A DNA stretch of 64,000 nucleotides. It comes from Linanthus parryae (Eukaryota; Streptophyta; Magnoliopsida; Ericales; Polemoniaceae). The first letter of the stretch is position 1; each line of letters begins with the position of its first letter. A model generated the notes under the pieces. It was not told the DNA's origin, ran no database searches, and saw only the letters and a program-made list of their open reading frames with translations. Position numbers and translations under genes: made by a program. Location of the stretch: assembly GCA_023055425.1 (NCBI GenBank), contig JALGPY010000001.1, positions 109,411,057 to 109,475,056 of the forward strand. Reading direction: 5' to 3'. Positions 12,493-24,222 of the stretch are shown here, one piece after another.

Positions 12493-12807
12493 CTAGGGGA
12501 TTGCCCGTGCCCGAGGGCACTACCCCAAAAACACGTTTCACGGCCTATTGTAATGTCATAAATAAAATGAGTATTTTCATCTACAAACATGGGTAGAAAA
12601 CGAAGACAACATAAATAATTGTATTAAATAATCATGAACAATGAAAGCCCCTGTTTTATAATTATGATAAAATGAGTGGGTAGTTAAGTGGGTAGTTAAG
12701 TAGTGGGTAGTTAAGTGGGTGGTAGGTGGGATCTAAGGGGTGGGGTTAATTCAATCTAACGGCCTAAAAGACATTTTAAAGTCAACCGTCCTAATTTATA
12801 ATATAGA
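12493..12807 (-). mobile_element. Small non-autonomous Helitron, 315 bp
   Basis: Read on the minus strand it starts TCTATATTATAAATTAGG after a host A. It ends with a perfect 6-bp-stem hairpin (GTGCCC-TC-GGGCAC), a short spacer and CTAG before a host T. That is the Helitron signature (5' TC, 3' hairpin plus CTRR, insertion between A and T, no target duplication). Its 5' half is clearly similar to the element at 46971-47431. Confidence 0.72.
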
Positions 12808-12993
12808 TGGGTTGGAGGGACTTCCTTGAATTTTTTTAACGGCGTCATCGAATTCGTTGACACCATAATGATAGTATGTGTGTGTATGTGTGGGGGAGGG
12901 GGGTAAATTAAAATTATGAGAGTTTAGTGTCACAAAGGTAATAGTGCAGGAGTTTTAGTGTCAATGACCCTATAATGTAAGTATTATAAAGTA

Positions 12994-13234
12994 CTTCCTC
13001 CGTAACGCCTGTTTCTCTACGTTTTGACTTTGTCACTATTCACAGTGATTTGAATAGCAAACTGATCTAATTTTTTGATAGCTTTTTCATGGTATTGTAG
13101 AGTAAAAGTTGTTCTATAACCAAACGATAAATTTATCAAAATATTGTATCGTTGTGATCCAAATCACCCGGTTAAAGTGACCCAGATACGAGTCAAAAAG
13201 TCAAAGCATAGAGAAAGAGGTGACACGGAGGAAG
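12994..13234. mobile_element. Stowaway-type MITE (Tc1/mariner), 241 bp
   Basis: The termini CTTCCTCCGT and ACGGAGGAAG are inverted repeats of the Stowaway kind. TA flanks both ends (12992-12993 and 13235-13236), as expected for Tc1/mariner insertion. The interior is AT-rich and has no coding capacity. Confidence 0.8.
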
Positions 13235-13239
13235 TATAT

Positions 13240-15360
13240 ATTTTTTATCTTATGATGCAAGAAAAGTAAAAATAATAAATAAAATAAGGGGAAAAGGAAT
13301 GAAAGCCCAAAAAAAAAATGCGAAGGCCACTGTGGGGGGAGTGCGAAGGCCACACCACTGGGCCAGTAGGGTACAATTAACTGAAGCATGACTTAATCCT
13401 GTATATAACTGTTTTGTTTGGAGGCTTATTAACTTGGGTTGTTATGTTTCTTTTTGAGCTTTGATTTAATTTCCGACATCCCAAGAAAGGCTAGCCGGAT
13501 TCGATTGAAGATGGGTTGAGGATGAGGCCCTTCGATCGGTCCGCTTCCCTTCGATATCCCGGTCCGAGTTCCAGAAAGCAAACATCTTTGCCACGGAGTT
13601 CCCAGTTTCTAGGCCGCCGTGTTCCACTGATCCTCTGCTTCAGCCTCACCAGCTTGTTCATCACATCAGGTTTCCGAGTGAGTTTGTGCTCCATGGCTCT
13701 TTTCTTCAGGTAAGATTCCCCAATTCTGTATGTTTGTTTTTAAGGAGCTTTTGCAATTTATTGTTTGAACTATTGGCCAATTTGTACGTTATTTTGTTCT
13801 CATGTTTGTGAATATTGCATTTTGATCGAACACAGGATTTATTTGTTGACGAAGTTCCTACCATGCGTTTTGTTTTGACACGATCGGGGAGATTTGAAGG
13901 CCACTATCTTTTTTGGCTAAGTATGGTGATATCGGCATGCACAAGTTCTCACAGCTCGGAAAATTTGTCTTGATGACACCGTGACAGGTTTGATTTGGTC
14001 ACGTTCCTCTCCGGGTTTTGAAGTTCTAAGGCAAGGGGTCATGCTGCCTAAACAAGAACGCAAGTGGTGAAGGAAAAAAGCATGTTCCAATTATGACTTG
14101 TCTGTCTTCTATGATTTCAAATTAAGATTCTGAAGTTATAGACATATATCGGTAAAAACTGGTATGCAGTTGGGAGTGGATGCACGTGCTATTGTCTTTG
14201 GCTGTGGAGAAAGAAACTTTTATAATCACGAACATGGGTGCATGTAAGATGGTACTTGAGAAGTGCATATTCCAGTCCCAAGCGGTCCTTATTTCTGTGT
14301 AATAATCATGCGTGTCTTTTCTTTTTCATTGAACGTGATTGCAATGGAAGCTCAGGACACGATTCTTGAAGAAGCAAGCTTCCTAGGGATCAACTTAACA
14401 GTCAGTGTAGCTCAACAATTTGCAATCAGAAATACAGGTAGCCTTAACAATACTCATTTGAATTGCATAGTTCTATTCTATTGAGGTCAAGATAATTTTT
14501 TACTGTAGTTCACGTGGTCTGTGAGTTCTTTGTACAAGAGTACGATCCTCGCGTCACAATGATTTCGCCTGTTGACATGTTCAGCTCTTGATGATCATTT
14601 GAGAGATGCTGCCAACAAACATTTAAGACTTTTGGTGCTTGTATCAAATACGTTGAAATTGCATAGGTCTGTTAAACACCCAAAACAATGAATCGATAAA
14701 CATAGAGAACATCTCAAGACTTTATTTTAAGCGATAAATGCTACAATTAAACTTAATAGCATATATTTTTGTGATAATTCAGTTGAACGTTCACGTCTGA
14801 ACCATCAGTTCTCACCTTGTACAGACTGATAATCTTATTTTGAAACTTCATCTATGTCCAGGGAGCATCGATCCGTTTCTGCTGTCTGAGGTAGACGGAT
14901 ATGGGGTCGAGTTGCAGCATTCGGGGGCTTCAGGAGTCTGTCTATCACCAGCTACCAGGAATCATAGATTTCGACACCTGCTCGCCTTTGTGGATGAATT
15001 GCCTGCGAGCTTCAGGACACTGCCGTTCAAGGTAGTGTCAACTGGATTCATATTTAATTTTAAGCGTTGAATCGGTGACCAAATGCCTTTGTCAGACTTA
15101 TGCAGCCTTCAATACTCCTCTACTTTCATTTATTCTCTCAGTCCATTACGTCAACTTGATAGATTTTTGGTTTGAAAAGGTCTTAATAACAAAGAAAATT
15201 GAACAGAGTGACTGCTGGAGTTGTTGAATCTGTGTTTAATCCCTTCGTTTATTTTGACCCCAACTGTTTGGTTTGGATTGTCTGTGCTTTCTCTAAAAAA
15301 CTACGACCTGACATCAGTTGACATCAGTTTAATCTTCCATTCACTTGGCGTACAAATCGT
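13240..15360. other. Intergenic or decayed genic DNA
   Basis: No gene can be defended. A plus-strand frame at 13516-13713 encodes a basic N-terminus followed by a hydrophobic stretch (VPLILCFSLTSLFITSG) and is followed by a GTAAG at about 13711, so it could be a lost first exon. A second exon-like stretch lies around 14860-15030. Neither is recognised as a family, and no continuous model connects them. Confidence 0.3.
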
Positions 15361-15365
15361 CACTG

Positions 15366-15705
15366 TGATACGGGTATGAACCGTATCAGCGCAGGATATG
15401 GCGTTGCACTGAAGTAGCAGATTTATTTAAAGTATTATTAGTTAATTAAATAGTTATTGAAAGTGTTATTATTTGAGGGGTGTTAGTAGTATTAATCAAT
15501 TGTTAGGGGGGCTTGGGGGGTAATTAGTATAAGTGCTGTTAGTATTTATATGCTGTGCAGGGTCAGTGTTTTATCTATCAATGAATGAAGAAGAATTTAG
15601 TTAATTTAGTAGAAACCCTAGTTTTGGAGATTTCAGCGTCTCGAATTGCTGAGCCAGAGATCGTAGCTTCTCAAACTGCTACAATATCGATAGCATAAGC
15701 TATCA
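15366..15705. repeat. Solo LTR (or TRIM-type LTR), 340 bp
   Basis: The ends are TGATACGG and AAGCTATCA, giving TG...CA with a 5-bp terminal inverted repeat (TGATA/TATCA). The 5-bp duplication CACTG flanks both sides (15361-15365 and 15706-15710). No internal domain is present. This fits a solo LTR left after recombination between two LTRs. Confidence 0.68.
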
Positions 15706-16094
15706 CACTGCATAAAACAATTCTTCTGCATACTTACTACAGATCTTATATGTCGTTTATGGTTCTCTTCAGGAGCTGTAACTGGGGCTATGGATGCGTC
15801 GCCGACATGTTTGTCTTCCAACAGCACACAAGTACTAGGAGCACCATAACAAAGCATATCCATTGAAGCTGCTGCATCTATTCTCGCAGTCCGTTTTGTT
15901 ATGGTGATGAAAAACTGGAGTTGCTGCTACTAATAGGCCCAAGAGGGAATTCAGGTAGTCATTCCCCTCTTATGCTTCTCATCCTACAGCACGTCAAACT
16001 TGACGTGAATTTCGCACACAAAATTACACTGGATATACGTCAAATAAAATGAAAATTAATGCTACACAGTCGTAGATAAGTGGAAGAATTGGAA

Positions 16095-16330
16095 CTTCGT
16101 TGATATTGGTATTACAAACATAGCTGAGATTATGAATCAACTTGATATAGAAACTTCAGACGATAAAGGAGATGACAGAAATTAAAAACACTGGAGACAA
16201 GATAACTGCACAGCTGTTGCAATCCTGAGAATGATCCCCGAGTAGGTTATGCTTTTGCCTTTGCCATCTCAAGTTCTATTGGAGTGGCCATTGGAATTGC
16301 AGTAGCCGCAACCACTGAAGATAAAACCAT
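16095..16330 (+). pseudogene. Relic of a ZIP-family zinc/iron transporter
   Basis: Two neighbouring frames give TAVAILRMIPE (about 16210-16242) and, after a frameshift, YAFAFAISSSIGVAIGIAV (about 16249-16305). Together they match the two consecutive conserved membrane segments of plant ZIP transporters (the LLRMIP region and the AFAISSPIGVAIGI helix). ZIP proteins move Zn or Fe across membranes. The frame change, a stop between the pieces and the lack of the other helices show a decayed fragment. Its upstream part (16095-16205) is only weakly reminiscent of the family. Confidence 0.5.
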
Positions 16331-18153
16331 GTATATTGTGATTAAAATATACCTGGGATACGCACAAAATAATAGCTCCTGATATATCTAACATCATACT
16401 ATGAATGATTTTAAATTAGTTTGCGTTGGTGAAGAACGAGCAAAGAGAGAGAGATTCAGAGAAGTGGAGAGAGATTTTCGATTGAATTATCTGTTGATTC
16501 TCCTGTGCCTTATAAGGCGTGAAAAATGACGTCTATCCAATTACTGAAATAACCCCACAACATAATTTTACGAAGGCTTCGAGTCCTTGTGTATGCAGAA
16601 AATTTCCACTAGTAGACTCACCTGCCATATGCAGGCATGCGGCGCGGGTCGGACCGGATTAAGGGGCGAAGCCCCGGAACCGGTTGGGAAACCAACAAAA
16701 AAAAAATTACGAAGGCTAATTCTAAACTCTTACTTAATTGCAATGGAACCCCACATTCACGGCAGCTACATATTATCTGAATTTATCAGTCAGTAAAAAC
16801 AATTATTCTATTAATATTATTTGTTTTTTTCCCTCAAATTCTTTTACTTATTTACTGGTTTACATCAAATTCAGGCTATTGGAGATGTTCTGAGAATTAG
16901 ACAGATTCTTACCAACTGATCAGGTAATTTGTTCATTCACCAAGTACCTGTATTTCACGATACCATTACCAATATGTTAAATTTGGTTCCCCTCAAAGCT
17001 TATAACTTGTAATCTTGTTAAACATATTGTTATTTACAAGTATCTACTAGCGGTCAAGTTTACCCATGAGTGAAAGGTTGGGATAAAACTTTATGTCATA
17101 CCAGCGCCAACTGATGGAGTCGGAGAAGGATATAATCAACCACTGACTGAAGGTGGTACAACAGAGGCGGAAGGAGATAGATGCTCATCATTGTCGTGCG
17201 ACCTGGCCTTGCAGGTCGTGTGACCTCTGCTAAAACCCGGAAGATGCAGCCTTTTGTCCTCCTTGCTCCTTTGCTCTCTCTTTAGGCTTCTTTGATCCGC
17301 TTTGATGCTCCAAAGTGACTTCTCCAACATTCAAGGCATATTCCGATAATGTTTTTCCACTATGAATAGTAGTCTTCAATTTTGTTCAAAACTGCCGAAA
17401 TATAGGTCTGGTGTATATTTGCCCAAGCTTTTACACCAGCTGTCAGAGTTGTTTATGGACAAAACTGAATTAAATTTAGGCCAACGTATGTTGTTTTTAT
17501 CAATCTCTTGAATATGCCTAAGTCTCAGAAGGTACATAGTGCTGATACTGTCTGCTGTGTAGTACTACCTCTGTTTCAGCAGCATATTTCCAGTTGACTT
17601 TTTTCGCTATTTACCGGGTCACTTTGACCCGACAATTTGATTAGCATAGTGATGCAAGAATATAATAATCTTTTCATGTTGCAACACCATGAAAAGATTG
17701 CAAAAAAAATGGCACCATGAAAAAATTATTAAAAGATTGTATCATTTTACTATTCAAATTACCGGATCAAATTGACATGGATAGGGATAGAAAAGTCATC
17801 TCGTGTACAAGTAGTTATGTTTCTAGTTTGTTTTATGAAATTCTATTCTCATAAAAAAGAAAGGCTAGAAAGGCCCATATACGAAGCCCAAATACTATTC
17901 CAGACGTGGCAATCGATCATTTGCCTCCTGTACCTTCTTTTTCACCCGAGAAATGACGCTTTTTTCTTTTTTCTTTTTTGAAAATCAGGAAGCTTTTTTT
18001 CTGATAAGCTTAAACGAGTCTCTTGTAGAAGGTTTTATTATTATTATGTTTTTTTTTAATTACCGTTCTTCGGAAAACCAACAGATAAGAGCACCGGTTC
18101 TTGCAAAAAAAATATATATAAGAGCACCAGCATTCCATTTTCAGGCAACTTCC
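16331..18153. other. Intergenic, with a Stowaway-like relic
   Basis: No gene is seen. Around 17565-17800 the left edge (TACTACCTCTGTTTC) resembles a Stowaway MITE terminus, but the matching right end is not intact. A GC-rich snapback (GGGGCGAAGCCCC) occurs near 16661-16673. The region ends in the putative promoter and 5' UTR of the exonuclease gene. Confidence 0.35.
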
Positions 18154-21100
18154 ATGGATTCAGGTGAAGAAAACCGCCCTAACGCACCAACAAAAAGGTC
18201 TCTCCTCTCTCTCCGTCTTATGTTCTCTACTGGATTCGAATTCGTTTCTAAATTTCTTTTTGTGCTGGAAATTTCTAGAATCAGCTGGGAATCGGTAATT
18301 GTGCATACGACAATGTAAAATTCTCTTAATTTTGTTCACAAAATTACAGTTCCTCCGTTTCTTGCCGCGAATGCATGGGTTTATACAGGGCCGTCTCTAC
18401 CTATTTTGGGGCCTTAGGCGAGTTTCTCGTTTGAGGCCCCATATTCAGTACTCCTACATGTTATGCCATTCTCCACTTTGGTGATGAACAATTATGATAT
18501 TACTATATACACACATTTATGTGTGGCGATATGAAATACTCTCGATATTCTTTATTACAACAGGTCTTCGTACGTCGAGCTAGAAAATTGCATACAATAC
18601 ACGTTCATTTTCACCTTGGTTATAGTTGTTTCTTCAAAAAAAAAAAAAAAAAAAATAGTCAGCTTATATAATTAACTACTATACAGGATATTATGGGTTA
18701 TGTTTTTTATAAATGAAATTATGGGTTCTTAATAAGATGTTCTTTTTGAGAAATTAAAATAATCTTCTTTTGAGAAATGTTCTTTATAAGATTTGTAAGT
18801 TATTCGGTTTATTTAAAATGTAATAAGATTGTTAACTTGTTAATAAATAAATAAAATATATTCAGTTATTTCGCAAGGAAAGTATGAAAATATATTTAAT
18901 ATTTTACTTTTGTTTTGAGTAATATTTTACTTAATTAAATTACTCATAATTAGTAAAAATAGATTACCCTAAATTTTCTACAAATTATGAGGCCCTCCCA
19001 ACTGTGGGGCCCTAGGCAAAGGCTAATTTTGCCTTATGGTGGAGACGGCCATGGGTTTATACAAGCACGAACTCGTATTCATGATTTTGCTTTTGGTTTC
19101 GTTTGTTTTTGGAGTGTGATTGTTTTCTGGGTAATTTTAGCTTTCACCAATGAACAGTACAAGAAACGTGTTGTCTAGGGTTTGGGTTGTACAGTACCTT
19201 TCTTTTAGCTACCTCCTCCTTATTGCATGTTGCACGCATTTCCGAAGTTTGATGCAAAACAGATATAGTTTATTTGCGAAGGAAAGAATTAGAATTCTGA
19301 ACCTGCGCCTCTGGAAGATGCTGAAATTCATAGGCTCTGCTGAGAATTGTTGTCCCCTAAATTGCCAATTAGTTTTGATGTAGAACCCCAAGATTCTTAA
19401 CATACTCATATTTGTTTAAGCCATAAAGCTTCCTAGAAGAACATAATAGGTACTATGGTTATGTCAAAGGTTAATACATAACCATAACCAGAGATGAATG
19501 CAACCTTTGTAAGTCCTTTGTGCTGGATTTGTTCTTACCTGTGATTTTTAACACTACAAGGTTGGCGGTGGAGTGGAGAATCATTAAGTACCATGATACT
19601 CTTTGGCTGGCTTCTAGTAACTACCCCAAGTACTTCTGCTCCAGTCTGAAATGTTATAGACCATCAGGAATGGCTTATTCCATTCTGGATACTGTTTCCA
19701 GTTAGTGAATGCTTTTGAAAAGTTTAAGGAATCGGAGATGTAGCTTATTTTTTGCGACATTCTGGTAATGTAAGACTCTTCACTCTTGTGAAGAGAACAG
19801 GTATTCGACAAAGGTGGTTATTAGAACTTCAACTCGTGCTCGAATTGTCCTAAGACCACTGGGAAAGGTCCACGGCTGGGATTCATTCTAAGATAATTTC
19901 CGTTCATGGAAAATTTGTTCTTACCATGTTAATGTCCTAAGACCAGCTGCTGGTGTATTTGAAATCAGTAATACTATATTTGTCATTTTGTTCGCCGCTC
20001 TTGCCATGTTGTAAGTAGTAGCCTAATGAGTTCAAACCAGTATGGTGTCTTATCACCTAAAATCTGGTTTGCCGTTGTGATATAGCTGAGCGCATCTTCC
20101 TACTATCTGTATCAACTTCTACCAGAAAAACAATTTAAAATTTGGTACCTTTTCGTTCTTTCGTGTTCCTAATGTGCTTACTAGTGATAACTAATGGATA
20201 ATCAACTGTTATGTCAGGCACAAATGCTCTACATGTTTCAAACAATATAAGAAAAAGAAGCATCTTGTGGAACACATGAGAGCCTCATCATACCATTCAG
20301 TACATGATCCCAAGTGTGGAGTGTGTCAAAAGAATTGCAAAACCTATGAATCTCTAAGAGAGCATTTCACAGGTGAGAATATCCACCCTATATTATATTA
20401 AGCATTGGTATTAAGTTATCTATATTGCTTATGATTTGGTTGTAATCATATAGGTCCTTTAAGCAAATCAAATCGGCGATCTTTACCAACCAAGGTTGCA
20501 GCTATTGCATGAAAAGGTTTGAAAGCCCAACTATTCTTCATGAGCACAAGGAACTATGTGGTCAACCTGCTCCTCCTCTTGTAAGTTCATCAAAAAAAAG
20601 GCCTGAACACTATTATTCATATTTGAAACCACTAATGAGTGTCTCATCCGTAATCGAGGGAGGCCTGAACACTTTAATTGTGTGCTTCTAAAAGATTTTC
20701 TAACGACATAGTATTTTCGTCCAATGATGTAGGGAACGACGTGTGTGGAATATCATTTTGATATTTTATCCTTGGACGAGGGAGAGTACAGGCCTCCTCA
20801 AGCTTTTGCAATGGACTGGGAAATGGTTGGTGGTGGCAGTGATAGGTCACTTGACGTTTGTGCTAGAATATGCCTCATCGATGAGAATGAGAATTTAATC
20901 TTTCATACATACGTGCAGCCTGAAATTCCCGTCACCAATTACAGGTATAGATCCTTTTTTGCTGTCTGTCCGTTGACATGTTATTTGACTTGGTGGAAGG
21001 ATTTGTTGAGCAGATTGATAGTTTTGTGTATGTATTTTTCTATCTTCCTGCCAGATATGAGGTCACTGGTATCACAGAAGAGCATTTTAGAAATGCCATG

Positions 21101-23241
21101 CCGTTGGAAGTAGCAACAGCAAGGATTTTAGAGATCTTGTTTAATGGAGAGTCCAGTGCGAGAGCCAGGTTGGATGGTGGAAAGTCCAGTATTCTTGTAG
21201 GTCATGATCTAGACTGTGACTTGAATTGCTTGAGAATGAGCTATCCTAGTCATTTACTCAGGTGAGACATTTCCTCTTCAGTTTACTGAGCAATTCTTCA
21301 GCACTTAAATCTGGGTATACCAGTTTTCCGACAGAACTAATAGGTTTGAAGGCTGTATTGTTTCATTAACTGGTGACTAATGTTATTAATAAAAGTATGC
21401 AAGCAGTACACAAGCCGAATAAAACAAAGACCAGATACTTTGTTGATACCTGATGAGATAAATGGTTATCGAGTTTATTACCTGTCACATGCATGATAGG
21501 CATGCTTTCACATGTCTGCTGGTAGCTTTAAAGCATATATATGGAGTAATAGTTTTACAGTTTGTCTCAAAAAATTAGTTTTAGAGTTCGGCCACAGTAC
21601 CATAGCAATGAAGATGAGTACAGCTTGCTCTTTCAAAACTATTCTAAAATTATCATTTACCCTTAATACTTTCACTGTTTGCATGGGCCGATTTGGCTTG
21701 GACATTGTTTGTATAATCTGTCCAGTCGATTATTGGTCCTTGATTTTCTCTCTTCTCTTCAGCTGATTCCATCATGTTTATTTGTCATTTTCTTCATCAA
21801 CAAAATGATTGTATGTATAAGTAGATAAGGATTCATATTTCCGAACTTAACCTTCATTGCCACGCATCCTTCCGAGTAATATTAGGATCCAGAAGAACAT
21901 GGTTTCTAAGAGGGCCTAATATGCAATGCGGAATTCTGGTTGTTGAAGATCTTTTGTCATAGGCTCGGTCTTTCCCCCACTCCCTTTCTAAACTTGCCTA
22001 TTAGATAGCTGGATAAATTGCTTGCTCGTATATGCAAGTTGTTCTGTAATTTCTGCTTACAATTATTCCCCTAAATGCAGGGATACGACAAACTACCGTC
22101 CATTAATGAAAACAAATCTGGTTAGCCACTCACTGAAGCACCTGATGAAGATGTTTCTAGGGCAAGTTACTTAAACTCCAGGTTTCTTTTTGACTTGTAC
22201 TCTCCAATTTCATGATGGCCGCACCAACTGTTATAACTAGATTTGGCTTTTAGCTGTTAGGCTGACGCTAACTGTATCAATACCTTTGGGACTTCATATA
22301 AATTTGGTACTTCGAGTCACATAAAATCTTTGCAGGAGGAGCACCATCAAATGTAAGAACTCCTACAAGAACCTAATTTATATACTTAAACTAAGGCTAA
22401 AAGCGGGTCAAGTATGAGGTTGTATAGTCCTTGCGTTATTAGTTTCCGTAAATCAGTACATCTTGGAAGCCCTGCTACCGTTGCTTATAGTCTATTTAGT
22501 ATTTACTAACTCTTTCTCTAGGTTAGTTCGAAATGTATCGTTCTTCACCTGATCATGTAACAAAAGGGAGGTTACCAAGTTTATTTTTACATGTTTGGGA
22601 ATAATTATTTTTTCTTGGAATGTGTTTCATTCTTGATTTTTTGAAGAGTATTTCAAAGAGTTATGACATGCTAATCAAGAAGTACTGAAAATTTTACCTA
22701 CTAGGAAACTTATGGGGCACGCAAAACCCTGTCATCAATGTTATTATAGGAACCCTAACTAATTAGCTATGTCCTCTGCCCCTCGACCACAATAAAAAGA
22801 AGACAAACACTTCATAGATCTCCTGTTTTGTAGACATTTCTCAGAATGAAGTAAACAATTATTTGCTCATGGAAGTTACATTTACTGGGTACTTCCCATT
22901 CTCTTCAACCAATCATGAATTAGTTTTGGCTTCTCAGGTATGAAATCCAGACAGGGGTGCACGACCCTTACGTTGATTGTGTGTCCGCGATGAGACTATA
23001 CAAGATGATGCGTTCTGATGATCATCATGACGAAGGTTCAGGAGGGCTAGCTGTTGTATCTCTGCCTAAGCGTTTCACCAGCAACAGCTATGAGTCGTGG
23101 AAGCCCAAGGAGCTGGAGACGATGACCCCTGACGAGCTCTTACAAATTTCCAGGTCAAACTACATATGCTGGTGCTCGGATTTAACACGAGAAGCAAACT
23201 TGATGTTTGCTACCCCTGTCATTTCTGAAATCAATAGTTGA
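18154..23241 (+). CDS. C2H2 zinc-finger DEDDh exonuclease, REXO4-like, seven exons with an apparent frameshift
   Basis: Exons proposed from splice sites and homology: 18154-18197, 20218-20372, 20454-20580, 20733-20944, 21055-21261, 22081-22161, 22938-23241 (stop TGA). Exons 2-3 encode Cys/His zinc-finger segments (HKCSTCFKQYKK, CGVCQKNC, GCSYCMKRFE). Exons 4-7 encode an RNase H-fold exonuclease: Exo I MDWEMVGGG (D-x-E), Exo II LVGHDLDCDLNCL, Exo III HDPYVDC (H-x4-D). This DEDDh set is that of the REXO4/ISG20 group, which trims RNA or DNA 3' ends, often in the nucleus; the order matches the Arabidopsis At3g15080 type. The exon sum is 1130 nt, one short of whole codons, and the misfit lies in exon 3, so the copy may be a recent pseudogene or carry a sequence error. 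Intron 1 (about 2 kb) contains a hAT MITE. Confidence 0.82.
18386..19053. mobile_element. hAT-type MITE in intron 1, 668 bp
   Basis: The left end CAGGGCCGTCTCTACC and the complement of the right end (CATGGCCGTCTCCACC) are terminal inverted repeats. The 8-bp duplication GGTTTATA flanks them (18378-18385 and 19054-19061), as expected for hAT. No transposase frame is present. The interior is AT-rich with a long A run at about 18636-18656. Confidence 0.8.
20454..20466 (+). other. Apparent 1-bp frameshift at the start of exon 3
   Basis: Splicing at 20372/20454 leads into the family-typical GPLSK reading. The conserved finger that follows (QIKSAIFTNQGCSYC) is in another frame starting at CAA 20464. 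No alternative AG acceptor close by restores the frame with the exon 2 donor. A one-base loss around 20461-20464 is the simplest explanation. Confidence 0.6.
22162..22937 (+). other. GC-AG intron
   Basis: The exon ends CTAGG and the intron starts GCAAGT and ends TTCTCAG. Joining 22161 to 22938 keeps the frame from KHLMKMFLG to YEIQTGVHD. No GT donor at this place would keep the conserved reading. GC-AG introns are a known minor class of U2 introns. Confidence 0.7.
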
Positions 23242-24214
23242 ATCTGGAGTGTGTTGATGTTGCAAATGCCGGGTATATGTAAAATGGAGTTCAGCAACTG
23301 AAGCTTGTGATCTTTGTCTGATTGAAATATACAGTAGCCTTGTGCTATAAGCTTCTGATAGTAACTAATGTTCGAGCTCTCGGGCTTTGGCAGAATTTGT
23401 GTTGTATAAAACGAAAAACAAAGACAATACCTACTCCTGGAGCCAGCTGGCGGAGTTAGGGATTGGAAACTACCAGGGCACTAACTAGTGCACGCACAGG
23501 TAAAAAAATATGGCATTCATGGCACTCTTGAAGTATTTATAACATATATAGGAGCAAGGACCTGTTTGGTAACGTTGCTGCCAACACAGCTACTTTCCGG
23601 GAATACAAGTAATTATTAGTGTATTTCATAAAATTATTATTTATTTATTTTACTTTTTGGAACGATTTAGTTTTTGTTGTCTTAGAACAGCTTTCAGAAA
23701 GTGTTATATATTCCTGTCATTTTACTCAACAGGTTTGTAGTTAGTTTTATCAAACATGAAATAGGCGAGCTCAGCTCCCAACTTGGAGCCTGGTTCATTC
23801 ATCTCTACTATAGTATTTTTCATTTCCTTGAGGAACATGGTCTCGTAAGATTTAATTCAACTTCTGAAGTGTTTGAAATTTAAATTCTACTATGGCTCCA
23901 AGAGGGCCGCTTATGATTATTTTGCAAGCATAATAATCAATTAAAAGTTTTCGAAATTTGCACTAGGTGAACATGTTAACTTCAAAATATGACGTGTGCA
24001 ATATTATATGTACTATGTAGTACTCTTATGTTTCATTGTTATGTCAAAATTCGCACGAGGTGAACAGGTCAATTTCAAAATATGACGTGCAGTATTAGAT
24101 GTAGTAATACTATGATCACCACTTTCATGGTTATGTCAACACAGTTGCTTTCATCTAAGGATGCCCGCTGTTGTAAAGTGTGTGGGTGGAGTCTGACTCC
24201 GTCACTGTGGTGGA
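23242..24214. other. 3' flank of the exonuclease gene, with MITE debris and a tandem duplication
   Basis: The first few hundred bases are probably 3' UTR. Around 23567-23710 there is a partial match to the Harbinger MITE at 9251-9700 (CTGTTTGGTAA, GCCAACACAGCT) without a matching right end. An imperfect direct duplication with period 93 starts at 23960 and 24053. Confidence 0.4.
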
Positions 24215-24222
24215 GCTAGATG

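Noticed and set aside
13516..13713. Possible first exon with a hydrophobic segment
   Set aside because: A splice-like GTAAG follows, but no downstream exon or protein family could be connected, so it is not listed as a gene.
16655..16680. GC-rich snapback resembling a terminator
   Set aside because: No adjacent gene, and hairpin terminators are not expected for plant Pol II genes.
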